Source: Palsa-883 sp963826975
GTDB taxonomy: Bacteria; Pseudomonadota; Alphaproteobacteria; Acetobacterales; Acetobacteraceae
NCBI GenBank assembly: GCA_963826975.1
Contig: CAWGZJ010000007.1
Location: 310,001-374,000, forward strand
DNA: 64,000 nt
Reading direction: 5' to 3'
The notes beneath the pieces were generated by a model. That model did no database searches. It was not told where the DNA came from and was given only the letters and a program-made list of their open reading frames with translations. The translations under genes and the position numbers were made by a program. Positions 1 through 8,071 of the stretch are shown one piece after another (the stretch's first letter is position 1; each line of letters opens with the position of its first letter).

Positions 1-1281
1 GCCAGTCCCGTGCTGCATCTGTCGGGGACCGAGGTCGGCATGACGGCCAGCGCCTATCTGATCGGCGCGGTCGCCGGCGCGCTGGTGTTCGGCTGGCTGA
101 CCGATCGGCTTGGGCGCAAGCGGCTGTTCAGCGTCACCGTGCTGATCTACCTGATTGCGACGCTGGCCTGCGGCCTGGCGTGGAATTTCTGGTCGTTCGC
201 GCTGTTCCGGTTGCTGACCGGGGCCGGGATCGGCGGCGAATACGCCGCGGTGAATGCCGCGATCCAGGAGCTGATTCCGGCACGCCGGCGCGGCTTTACC
301 GACCTGGTGATCAACGGCAGTTTCTGGGTCGGCGCGGCGATTGGGGCACTCGGCGCGCTGGTGGTGCTGGACCCGGCCATCATCCCGCCGGAGATCGGCT
401 GGCGTGCCGCCTTTGTGATCGGTGGCGCGCTGGGCTTCATCGTTCTGCTGCTGCGGCGTTTCGTTCCGGAAAGCCCGCGTTGGCTGATGACGCACGGCCA
501 GCCGGAGGAGGCGGCGCGCGTGGTGGCCGAAATCGAGGCACGGGTCGCCGCCGAGACCGGCCGGCCGTTGCCCCCGGTTCCGCCGCAGGCGCTGCGGCTG
601 CGCCGCGATGTGCGGTCCTGGTTCGGCGCGGGCTTGCATGCGCTGCTGCATCTGTATCGACGCCGCACCTTGCTGGGGGTCGCGCTGATGGCGGCCCAGG
701 CGTTCTGCTACAATGCCGTGTTCTTCACTTATGCGTTGATCCTGACACGTTTCTACGGTGTCGCGTCGGCGCGGATCGGGTGGTTCATTTTGCCGTTCGC
801 GTTGGGCAATTTTGCCGGACCGCTGGTGCTCGGCCGGCTGTTCGATACGCTGGGGCGACGGCCGATGATCGTCGCTACGTATGGGCTATCCGGGCTGTTG
901 ATGATCGTGACCGGTGCGCTGTTCGCCTCCGGTCTGCTGGACGCGGTGCAGCAGACGGCGGCCTGGACGGTGATCTTTTTCGTTGCCTCGGCCGCGGCGA
1001 GTTCGGCGTATCTGACGGTGGGCGAGAGCTTCCCGCTGGAGATGCGGGCGATCGCCATCGCGCTGTTCTATGCCTTTGGCACGGCGGTAGGCGGCGTTGC
1101 CGGCCCGACCGTGTTCGGCCTGCTGATCGATACCGGATCACGCGTGTCGATCCTGTGGGGCTATGTGCTGGGTGGCGCGCTGATGCTGGGCGCCGCCGGC
1201 GTGGCGGCGAAGCTGGGGATTGCCGCCGAGCGCCGCCCGCTGGAGGATATCGCGCCGCCGCTGTCGTCCGTCGGCGCCTGA
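1..1281 (+). CDS. MFS transporter (sugar-porter-like), 5' partial
   Basis: Inner-membrane secondary transporter of the major facilitator superfamily; substrate unknown. The frame is already open at base 1, and what remains starts inside transmembrane segment 2, so the true start lies outside the window. Visible hallmarks are the loop 2-3 motif WLTDRLGRKR, the helix-4 stretch RLLTGAGIGGEY, and PESPRWL before the central loop, which is typical of sugar and aromatic-acid porters. A second copy of the loop motif (RLFDTLGRRP) opens the C-terminal half. About eleven hydrophobic segments remain. The gene is followed 72 bp later by a flavin reductase-like gene and then by a Rieske oxygenase, so uptake of an aromatic or organic acid is plausible but not shown. 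Confidence 0.9.
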   Translation, partial: ASPVLHLSGTEVGMTASAYLIGAVAGALVFGWLTDRLGRKRLFSVTVLIYLIATLACGLAWNFWSFALFRLLTGAGIGGEYAAVNAAIQELIPARRRGFTDLVINGSFWVGAAIGALGALVVLDPAIIPPEIGWRAAFVIGGALGFIVLLLRRFVPESPRWLMTHGQPEEAARVVAEIEARVAAETGRPLPPVPPQALRLRRDVRSWFGAGLHALLHLYRRRTLLGVALMAAQAFCYNAVFFTYALILTRFYGVASARIGWFILPFALGNFAGPLVLGRLFDTLGRRPMIVATYGLSGLLMIVTGALFASGLLDAVQQTAAWTVIFFVASAAASSAYLTVGESFPLEMRAIAIALFYAFGTAVGGVAGPTVFGLLIDTGSRVSILWGYVLGGALMLGAAGVAAKLGIAAERRPLEDIAPPLSSVGA

Positions 1282-1353
1282 GTTCAGTCGTTCTGGTCGG
1301 GCACGAGAGGCTGCGCCATAGTGGCGCCCGTGGTGCAAGCAGGGGCAGCCTCC

Positions 1354-1845
1354 ATGCCGGTCGACAAGCAGGCCTATCGGGACGCCATGGCGCGATTTGG
1401 CGCGGCGGTGAACGTGATCACCACCGGCGGGTCGGGCGGACGTGCCGGGTTCACCGCGTCGGCGGTGTGCAGCGTGACCGACACGCCGCCGACTTTGCTG
1501 GTCTGCGCCAACCGGACGAACGATTCCTATCCGGCTTTCACCGCGAACATGGTGTTGTGCGTGAACACGCTGACCCCGGAGCAGGAGGATCACTCGCCGC
1601 TGTTCGCGGGCATGACCGAGCACACGATGGAGGGTCGTTTCGGCGCGGCGACATGGCATACCCTGGTGACGGGCGCGCCGGTGTTGGATGGTGCCGCGGT
1701 GGCGTTCGATTGCCGGATCGACAGGATCGTCCAGGTCGGCACGCACGATGTGTTCTTCTGCGCGGTGGAGGCAGTGGAACTCGGCCCGGTGAATGCCAAC
1801 CTGATCTATTACGCGCGGCGGTACCACTCGCTGGTGCATTCCTGA
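1354..1845 (+). CDS. Flavin reductase-like domain protein
   Basis: About 163 residues of the flavin reductase-like (RutF/HpaC type) FMN-binding split-barrel fold. Proteins of this family use NAD(P)H to reduce FMN or FAD for a partner monooxygenase. Seen here: the N-terminal helix with FGAAVNVITT, then GFTASAVCSVTDTPPTLLVC and a C-terminal YYARRYHSL that match the family layout, with the usual family length. I chose the ATG at 1354 because it begins right before the conserved helix; a GTG at 1321 would add 11 unconvincing residues. A Rieske oxygenase lies 0.8 kb downstream and could be a redox partner, but that is inference only. Confidence 0.85.
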   Translation: MPVDKQAYRDAMARFGAAVNVITTGGSGGRAGFTASAVCSVTDTPPTLLVCANRTNDSYPAFTANMVLCVNTLTPEQEDHSPLFAGMTEHTMEGRFGAATWHTLVTGAPVLDGAAVAFDCRIDRIVQVGTHDVFFCAVEAVELGPVNANLIYYARRYHSLVHS

Positions 1846-2138
1846 CGGGACGCTCGACCCGGCTGGGGTGGGTGCGCGACGGGCAGGACCGGTGCCGGTT
1901 TGGCACAGTGGCGGCATGGCGGTTTGGTAAACCGGCAACGGTTTTTTCCGGTGCGGCTCCGCATCATTCGGGTTTCGGCAATCAGCCGAGTTCAGCTCGA
2001 TGACACGCAAGGCCATCGACGAAATGATTGACCTACGCTGCCCACCCCCGTCATGGCCGGCCCCTGGGCCAAGCGCCCGAGGACAGGCTCCGGCCGGCCA
2101 TGACGGGGGTGGTCAAAGCAAACCGAGGGGGCACGACC

Positions 2139-2624
2139 ATGATGGCAGGCTCGCATGTCGTCGTCGGCACGGCCGCCTGGGCCTGGGCCGCGCCGCACCT
2201 GGGTCTGCCGTCGCTCGACCCCGCTTCCCTGGCGCTGGCGATCGGGGGCGCCCTGCTGCCCGACATCGATCATCCACAGTCCTGGGTCGGGCGGCGGGTC
2301 CGGCTTATTTCCCGGCCGCTTGCCGCCACGGTCGGGCATCGAGGCTTCACCCATTCGCTCCTGGCGGTGGTCGTGTGCTTTCTGGCGCTTCGCTGGCATG
2401 GCCTAAGTCGTGCCGTCGTCGACCCGGTGGTCGTCGGCTACCTGTCACACCTCGGCGCCGACCTGTTGACCAGCAGCGGCCTGCGCCTGGCGTGGCCATT
2501 GTCCCGACGCTTTGCGATCCCGCTTTGCACGACAGGGTCCGCGGCGGAACCCGTGATCGTGACGGGCCTGGCGATCTGGGTCGGCGTGACTGTTCTGCGG
2601 CTGCATCCTTTTTGGGGGCTGTGA
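2139..2624 (+). CDS. YdjM-type (DUF457) inner-membrane metal-dependent hydrolase
   Basis: About 161 residues with the family signature: an N-terminal SHVVVGTAAW, the metal-ligand-like LLPDIDHPQS, and a GHRGFTHSLL histidine motif followed by a GYLSHLGADLL segment. These are the conserved acidic and His residues of YdjM/DUF457 membrane proteins, whose biochemical activity is poorly known. Several hydrophobic helices are present. The start is ATG 2139 (or 2142), preceded by a purine-rich AGGGGG; upstream in-frame codons give no family similarity. It ends 3 bp before the next gene, so the two are probably co-transcribed. Length is typical. Confidence 0.82.
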   Translation: MMAGSHVVVGTAAWAWAAPHLGLPSLDPASLALAIGGALLPDIDHPQSWVGRRVRLISRPLAATVGHRGFTHSLLAVVVCFLALRWHGLSRAVVDPVVVGYLSHLGADLLTSSGLRLAWPLSRRFAIPLCTTGSAAEPVIVTGLAIWVGVTVLRLHPFWGL

Positions 2625-2627
2625 ACC

Positions 2628-3782
2628 GTGCCACCTGACCAGCCTGGCGGACCGGCGGCTTTTCTCTGGTCGGGCAGCGCGCTAGGCACTGCCACCGGGT
2701 TGCCGGCGCGATGCTACATTTCGCCCGAGATCTTCGCGCTCGAACGGGAGCACATCCTGTTGCGCAACTGGTTCTTCGTCGCCCGGACCGAGGAACTGCC
2801 GCATCCCGGCGACTACCGCGCGATCGAGACGGTGGGTGGCCCGGTGCTGCTCACCCGCGACGAAACCGGCGAGTTGCACGCCTTTGCCAACACCTGCCGC
2901 CATCGCGGCTGCATCTTGCTGGAGGGGCGTGGCAACAAGCGCAGCGTGGTCTGCCCTTACCACGCCTGGACCTATCGGCTGGATGGCAGGCTGCGCGCCG
3001 CGCCGGGAATGCAGGCGGTACCCGGCTTCGTGCTCGACGAATACGGCCTGCTGCCGGTGCGCAAGGCCGTCTGGGAGGGTTGCCTCTTTCTCAATTTCGA
3101 CGATGCCGCGCCCGATCTGGCCAGCCATCTCGGTGACTTTCCGGCGCTGCTCGCCTCGCACCGCTTCGGCGACATGATCTGCACATGGCGCGATGAGATC
3201 GACGTCGCGTGCAACTGGAAACTGCTGCTTGAGAACGCGATGGAGAGCTATCACACCGCCTTCGTGCACGCCGCGACGGTGGGCGCGCAGACCACCGTTA
3301 CGTTTCCCACGCATGGCGAGTGGCACGCGATCCAGGTGCAGTCGCGCACCTCCATCGCGACGCTTGATCAGTCCGGCGGGCAGTCCGGCGGGCCGCCCTT
3401 TCCGCCAATAGCCGGCCTGTCGGACCAGGCACAGCAGGGCGCGTTCTTCACCGTGATTGAGCCGATGACGCAGTTCGCCTGCGCCCAGGACAGCATGTGG
3501 TGGCTGGTGGTGCGCCCGGTCGCGGTGGATCGGACCGTGTTGTCACTGGGCGGATGCTTTCCGCGCGACACCGTCGCGCTGCCCGATTTCGCGGCCCGCG
3601 CGCAGGCCTATTACCATCGCTGGCGACGCGTCGCCGAGGAAGACGTCGGCATCTTGGAGAAACAGCAACGCGGCCTGCGCTCTCACAGGTACCGGCCTGG
3701 CCCGTTGTCATCGCGCGACGATGTGGTGCACGCGATGAACGATTGGATTTGTGCGCGTCTGCCCGCCGAGGAGGTAGGGTGA
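2628..3782 (+). CDS. Rieske aromatic-ring-hydroxylating oxygenase, alpha subunit
   Basis: 384-residue oxygenase of the ring-hydroxylating alpha-subunit family. A Rieske [2Fe-2S] site is visible as C90-x-H92 and C109-x2-H112. The catalytic mononuclear-iron region follows in NWKLLLENAMESYHTAFVH, containing the H-x4-H pair. Such enzymes hydroxylate or demethylate aromatic, quaternary-amine or related substrates with electrons from a reductase; the substrate cannot be read from the sequence. The start is a GTG 3 bp after the preceding stop. The flavin reductase-like gene upstream is a possible electron donor (inference). The C-terminus runs directly into a degenerate integrase remnant, but the length is close to family norms, so the gene is probably complete. 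Confidence 0.9.
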   Translation: MPPDQPGGPAAFLWSGSALGTATGLPARCYISPEIFALEREHILLRNWFFVARTEELPHPGDYRAIETVGGPVLLTRDETGELHAFANTCRHRGCILLEGRGNKRSVVCPYHAWTYRLDGRLRAAPGMQAVPGFVLDEYGLLPVRKAVWEGCLFLNFDDAAPDLASHLGDFPALLASHRFGDMICTWRDEIDVACNWKLLLENAMESYHTAFVHAATVGAQTTVTFPTHGEWHAIQVQSRTSIATLDQSGGQSGGPPFPPIAGLSDQAQQGAFFTVIEPMTQFACAQDSMWWLVVRPVAVDRTVLSLGGCFPRDTVALPDFAARAQAYYHRWRRVAEEDVGILEKQQRGLRSHRYRPGPLSSRDDVVHAMNDWICARLPAEEVG

Positions 3783-4080
3783 TCGAAATGTTCGCCATGT
3801 TGCGTGCGAAGGCCAGTGCAGTCAGTTTGCACGGGCTGCGCGACACTCACGCGACCGACGTTCACCGCGCCGGGCTGCATTCCGGAATCACCTCGGCCAG
3901 GCGTCCATCGCGATCACGATGGACGCCTGTAGGCAGGCGATCCTCGGCTTGCAGGAAGACGCCGCCCAGCGTATCGACGCCGCGCTTCGCCGCGTGCTTC
4001 CCGACACAGAGGGTGGAGGCGCCGGGGGTGGAGGCGCCGGGGGTGGAGGCGCCGGGGGTGGCAAACGGAGGCGCCGGCCG
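3783..4080 (+). pseudogene. Tyrosine recombinase (integrase) C-terminal fossil
   Basis: Two frames together read like the catalytic C-terminus of a phage-type integrase. First comes SLHGLRDTHATDVHRAGLHSG around 3818-3885 (the H-x2-R box). After a small deletion and frameshift comes LGQASIAITMDACRQAIL from about 3890 (the LGH box; the Tyr position now reads Cys), then QEDAAQRIDAALRRVLP. The N-terminal and core-binding domains are absent. It sits immediately upstream of tRNA-Thr, so it is best explained as the remnant of an earlier element that used the same tRNA. It cannot be active. Confidence 0.7.
4011..4061 (+). repeat. 15-bp tandem repeat (gggtggaggcgccgg, 3+ units)
   Basis: Perfect units at 4011-4025, 4026-4040 and 4041-4055, followed by a partial copy. 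In the integrase-remnant frame it encodes a Gly/Ala run. It looks like recent replication slippage in non-selected sequence. Confidence 0.9.
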
Positions 4081-4109
4081 CCCGTTAGGCCTTGGCCTGA
4101 GACAACGAT

Positions 4110-4181
4110 GCCGGGTTAGCACAGTGGTAGTGCAGCGGTTTTGTAAACCGAAGGTCGGGGGTTCAAATCCCTCACCCGGCA
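4110..4181 (+). tRNA. tRNA-Thr (anticodon UGU)
   Basis: 72-nt cloverleaf. The 7-bp acceptor pairs GCCGGGT with ACCCGGC, the D stem is GCAC/GTGC, the anticodon loop TTTGTAA gives UGU, and the T arm is GGGGG-TTCAAAT-CCCTC with discriminator A. CCA is not encoded. The first anticodon-stem pair (27-43) is mismatched; all else is canonical. It is the attachment site of the downstream element: its last 14 bases recur at 22736-22749. Confidence 0.95.
4168..4181 (+). other. attL: 3' end of tRNA-Thr (14-bp direct repeat)
   Basis: The sequence tccctcacccggca forms the 3' end of tRNA-Thr and is repeated in direct orientation at 22736-22749. An integrase gene starts 95 bp downstream, the classical arrangement for tRNA-targeting elements. 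Confidence 0.8.
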
Positions 4182-4275
4182 GGCCATCCCGGAAAGTGCG
4201 AGACAGGGCCTCAACCTTCTGATTTTACTAGACATTCGCGCCGTCTGTGGGCACACATTATGGGCACACAAAACG

Positions 4276-5817
4276 ATGGCAACGATGCGGATGGCGAGCC
4301 TCTGGAAAGACCCTCGGACGGGCGTTTGGACCCTGCGACGACGTATCCCGCAGCGTTATCGCGCCGTGGCCGACCAGCGCGGGGAGACGCTGAAGCTGTC
4401 CAGCGGCACGGCGGACAGGAAGCTGGCCGAGAGAGCCTTGCCAGGGCTGCTGCAACGGTGGGCCGATCTTGAAGCGCAGTGGGAGCGGCGCCTCAACGTC
4501 GTCGCCCTGACCCCCGACAAGGCCCGCGAGATCGCCGCAGGATGGGCCGGGTGGATCGCCGGCGGGGCAAAGCTGGAAACGGCTGGGGTATCGTTTTCCT
4601 TCTTCGAGCCGTTGACATGGGCGGTGATGCCCGAAGCCAACGCCAAAGCATGGGAACGTGTGGATCACCACGCTGGCGAGGCCCTTCACCTGGCCGGGAT
4701 CAGCGTTACGCCCGAAACCTGGACGGTGCTGACGGACGTGATGTTCGACGTGGTTTTCAGCGCATACATCCAGAAGGATGAAGACGAACAAAGGGTCCGC
4801 CGGCCAGATCTTTTTGTCGGCCCTCTGGCACAGACCAGGCAACGTTTACCAGCCGTCGCTGATGCTCCGCCTATCAGTGATAATTCTACGCCAGTGGTGT
4901 CATTGCGCGGTCTGTTTGACGCATGGAAAGCCACGGCCGTCGTTAAGCCACGGACGGTCACGGAGACAGATTACGCCGTGAAGGCTCTCGCCGCGTTCGT
5001 CGGACATGACGATGCCGCGAAGGTCACGCGCCCCGAGCTCGCCCGATGGCGCGATGCGATGCTGGCCGACGGATGCACGAACAATACCTGGAACAACCGC
5101 CTTTCGATGCTTCGCCAAGTCCTTGCCTTCGCAACATCAGAGGGTCAGATCAAAACCAATCCGGCAGATGGCCTACGCCTACGGAAAAGCCGTCAGCAGT
5201 CACCCTTGCCATACACCGACGACGACGCCGCGAAGATCCTACTTGCTGCCCGTCAGGAAACCCGACCTTCTCTGCGGTGGTCGCACTGGGTGATGGCGTT
5301 CTCTGGTATGCGGGCGGGCGAGGTGTTGCAGTTACTTGGCGGGGACGTGCGACAGGAAGGGGACCTCTGGTGCATCGACGTGAACGAAGCGACGGAAGGC
5401 AAGAGCGTGAAAACTGGACATCGTCGGATCGTGCCCATCCACCCGGCCCTGATCAGGGAGGGATTTGTTGCGTTCGCGCAGACCATCGCGACCGATGCGC
5501 CGTTATTCCCAGACAAGAAGGTTGATCCCCACGGCAACCGAGGCGGTAGGGCGTGGCAGGTTATCGGCCGGTGGGTGCGGGAGACAGTCAGGTTCACAGA
5601 TCCATTGAAGGCACCCGATCATAGTTGGCGGCACCGGATGGAGGATGAGCTAAGGGCCGTTGAAGTCCCCGAGGACGCTCGCGACGCCATCCTGGGTCAC
5701 ACCAGGAAGACAACAGGGCGGCAATACGGCGTGCGGGGCGAGGCCCTGACGCGGCTGCACCGCTACCTGTCGTTGGTGCCTGTGCCGGCTGGGGTGGCCA
5801 GACCCGCCGGCATGTGA
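4276..5817 (+). CDS. Site-specific tyrosine recombinase (island integrase)
   Basis: 513 residues. The N-terminal part (MASLWKDPRTGVWTLRRRIP...) resembles the arm-binding/DUF6538-type start of large phage-like integrases. A SAM-like core-binding domain follows (roughly residues 200-300), then the catalytic domain with Arg in SGMRAGEVLQL, the H-x-x-R box in HSWRHRM, LGHTRKTTGRQYG carrying the His and the Tyr nucleophile. All catalytic positions appear present and the frame is uninterrupted, unlike most of the element. The gene reads away from tRNA-Thr, 95 bp from the crossover repeat, which makes it the enzyme that integrated this element. The start may be ATG 4276 or 4288. Confidence 0.92.
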   Translation: MATMRMASLWKDPRTGVWTLRRRIPQRYRAVADQRGETLKLSSGTADRKLAERALPGLLQRWADLEAQWERRLNVVALTPDKAREIAAGWAGWIAGGAKLETAGVSFSFFEPLTWAVMPEANAKAWERVDHHAGEALHLAGISVTPETWTVLTDVMFDVVFSAYIQKDEDEQRVRRPDLFVGPLAQTRQRLPAVADAPPISDNSTPVVSLRGLFDAWKATAVVKPRTVTETDYAVKALAAFVGHDDAAKVTRPELARWRDAMLADGCTNNTWNNRLSMLRQVLAFATSEGQIKTNPADGLRLRKSRQQSPLPYTDDDAAKILLAARQETRPSLRWSHWVMAFSGMRAGEVLQLLGGDVRQEGDLWCIDVNEATEGKSVKTGHRRIVPIHPALIREGFVAFAQTIATDAPLFPDKKVDPHGNRGGRAWQVIGRWVRETVRFTDPLKAPDHSWRHRMEDELRAVEVPEDARDAILGHTRKTTGRQYGVRGEALTRLHRYLSLVPVPAGVARPAGM

Positions 5818-5940
5818 TTTGACCATCTTGGCATTGAACGGGCCGTCCGGGCGTGAACCGCCGGATTCGACCCGTAGCGAGACCTTCGCAGCCCCCGCCA
5901 GACCGGCAGAGATTGGCTGGAAGCAGACAGTCTGCTCTCC
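5818..5940. other. Intergenic; copy of a dispersed GC-rich motif
   Basis: Between the convergent integrase and RT-protease genes. Contains gggcgtgaaccgccggattc followed by gacccgtagcg, a motif that recurs imperfectly at about 25648-25680. No terminator with a clear T-run is seen. Confidence 0.4.
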
Positions 5941-7611
5941 CTAACCAGATTGCAAAAATTTTAGGGCAGATATTGGGATCAGTGCGTGGTCGGCGGTCTT
6001 GGCGGCATCTTCAAAATTGTCAGCTCCTGTCACAGCAACGCCAAAAACTCTTCCCTTTTCATCCAATGCCGGTCCGCCGCTTGTTCCAGCTATGATGTTT
6101 TGCGACACCCGAATTCGCCTGATCCCGGATTTCATGATTGAACCCGTTATCTTCCCTTCGGTGATTGTAATCTCATGTCCAGGCGCAAAGGTCGGCCATC
6201 CGACAAGTTGGAGCGAGAATCCATGGTTTCCACTGGTAGTTTGCGATACCTCTAGGGACTCATACTCGCCTTCCGGGATGTCAGCCGACAGCACTGCGAG
6301 GTCCACCGTGTCCTCGAAGCATTTGACCTTAAACGGATAGTATTTTCCGGGGTTGCCGGGCCTTAAAAGGCCCCTCATTCCTGAATGTTCTTTGCCATCG
6401 GTTCGTACGCAATGACTGCAGGTGACCCACCCAACGCCTTTTAAATGGAACGCCGTGCCTTGAAGTGTGTCGATCGTATGGTCAGGATATTTGCTGATAT
6501 CAAATTCGATAACCCAAACTGACTTTCTGAGATGTTCAACAAATATCTCAGACGCGGTTGCTGGAATACCCATCTTGTTTTTGGCAAGATTGTTAAACCT
6601 TCTCGCAAGATTGGCATAGACGCTGTCGCGCTGGCCTCGGACGTATGCTACGTGCTCGATCCGACCACGTACAGACATTCTCTATGTGGGGAGCTGGCCG
6701 ACGCGGATTAAATGATCGCCGGTATTTCTCCTCGAACACTTTTTGGACTTCCTCAGTGCCGAGCCTTTCCCAGTTATAAAGCGTCGCGCGAATGTTACGA
6801 ATAAATCGCCTGTCGACATTCATCTTCCTGTTGACGACCACACCAGCAACCTCTTGGCGGCGCGATTTCGTGAGCAATCTAGTTTTGTCGCCGTTCACGG
6901 AGAACCCGGAGTTGCTGATAATTTCGGTGACGCTATTGCTCAGGGAGAGAGCCGTAACGCCGCCGACTTCGGCGAGAGTTGCTATCTCTTTTGGAAAGCG
7001 CTTCTGGGTCGTGGAAATCGTCATATCGTCAGCGTATCTAGTGTACGTGCAGCGGTGTTTTTTTGCCAGCCGCAAGAGTTCGTTGTCCATCTTCCAGCAG
7101 AGTAGGTTGGAAAGTACCGGCGAGGAAGGCGCTCCTTGGGGCAGGCTTCCGGTTTTGCAGCAGATCTGAGCGAGAAATGTGGCGGTGGAGGTGTCGAAAT
7201 GAAACACCTTTTCGAAGAGCCCTATCACCCTCCCAATATGAATGGAGTTGAAGAAGTCCTTAAGATCGAATTTAAGGAGATATGTTTTGCCCAGATGGTG
7301 CTTGCCATTAGTGACAATGCTCCGATCCTTTGCAAACCCATGGACGCAGACACGCGTACATACACGGCATAAAGATATTTGGTCAGATTGCGCTGAATTT
7401 CCTTTAGGCGACTGACAGGAGCAGAAATTGTACCAGGCAATCCGCTTCGCTTTTTGATCTGGAACTCATTATAGGGCCTGGGATGGCGGTAGACATAAAA
7501 CGCGATGCGCTGGTGCGTCACATTCAGCAGTCGGGCTAGGTGAGCTCTGGACTGTAGCGTCCTGAAATCGTCTGCTAGTTCTTGCGTGTCAGGAGCCGAC
7601 TTTTCGTTCAT
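5941..7611 (-). pseudogene. Retron-type reverse transcriptase fused to trypsin-like serine protease (two frameshifts)
   Basis: Read from 7611 down, this is one gene of about 557 codons in three segments. The N-terminus (7611-~7348) ends in IQRNLTKYLYAVY. A one-base shift leads into VHGFAKDRSIVTNGKHH, YLLKFDLKDFF, LPQGAPSSPVLSNL and the catalytic YTRYADDM, then AGVVVNRKMNVDRRF. These are RT motifs, with retron-specific NAxxH-like (NGKHH) and VTG-like (VAG) elements. A one-base shift near 6676 in the opposite sense rejoins SVRGRIEHVAYVRG, the usual retron-RT tail. The remaining ~190 residues are a chymotrypsin-fold protease with VTCSHCV (His), VDLAVL (Asp) and GTSGGPA (Ser). RT-protease fusions are known among retrons; in such systems the protease would be the effector (inference). 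The shifts may be real inactivation or sequencing errors. It lies convergent to the integrase. Confidence 0.82.
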
Positions 7612-7630
7612 TTCTAAATTCCGGCAGTAG

Positions 7631-7784
7631 CCCGACCCTGCGTATTCTCATTCCAGATCATAGTGATCGAGCCATAGTCATCACCCATCATGCATCAATA
7701 GTCATCGGCGGTGGTGCCTCTGCGCGCACCGTTTGAGCAGCGTTGCAGTTTCGACAACGCGAATAGCAATCCCGCAGGGTCGGG
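7631..7784 (-). ncRNA. Candidate retron msr-msd RNA
   Basis: Immediately upstream of the RT gene, a perfect 12-nt inverted repeat flanks about 130 nt. On the minus strand a1 is cccgaccctgcg (7784-7773) and a2 is cgcagggtcggg (7642-7631), extended by tattc/gaata after a 7-nt bulge. Inside are two msr-like hairpins: a 6-bp stem gcgttg/caacgc (7760-7740) and a 5-bp stem ggtgc/gcacc (7730-7713). The 3' half, the expected msd, folds only weakly (gtgat/atcac). a2 ends 19 nt before the RT ATG, the spacing typical of retrons. Found by eye; no covariance support. Confidence 0.6.
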
Positions 7785-7790
7785 ATCGTA

Positions 7791-7819
7791 ACCATAGTAC
7801 AGATACCGCAGAGCCGCAA
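7791..7819 (-). promoter_or_regulatory. Candidate sigma-70-like promoter for the retron RNA
   Basis: On the minus strand TTGCGG (7819-7814) and TATGGT (7796-7791) are separated by 17 nt. Initiation 6-8 nt downstream would start the transcript essentially at the a1 repeat. The match to consensus is only moderate. Confidence 0.4.
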
Positions 7820-7853
7820 GGGGTTCAGACTACGAACTCTCGTGCTGTTCGAC

Positions 7854-7916
7854 GGAGACCCTTTGGCTGAAGTTCGGGCGGATCGATGTTGGCCTGCATC
7901 CCTTCAGTGGGTCTCC
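7854..7916. repeat. Nested inverted repeat upstream of the retron unit
   Basis: Outer arms ggagaccc (7854-7861) and gggtctcc (7909-7916), inner arms ctgaag (7867-7872) and cttcag (7902-7907). Function unknown; it could be a structured RNA, a terminator stem or an operator in the 460-bp gap between the RT gene and the divergent DUF433 gene. Confidence 0.55.
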
Positions 7917-8071
7917 CGCGACTAGGCTGCGGAAACGTTTCATCGAGATCAACCTGTCGGCGCTGACATCGCCTCGGATAAGCTCAGGCCCATTTGCGCT
8001 CCCTATTGTCGGGCGAGTTCTCATAGTGATAACCTGTAGACAGCTGGGAGTCCACCCGGCGGGGACCGAGA

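Noticed and set aside
180..2003. 607-codon plus-strand open frame
   Set aside because: It overlaps the MFS and flavin reductase genes in another frame and is Arg/Gly-rich without any domain; a high-GC shadow.
5941..7611. Programmed frameshifting as explanation for the RT-protease gene
   Set aside because: No slippery heptamer or downstream structure was recognised at either site, and many other genes in the element have similar shifts, so decay or error is simpler.
7830..8024. 64-codon minus-strand ORF upstream of the retron RNA
   Set aside because: No ribosome site or domain, and it overlaps a strong inverted repeat.
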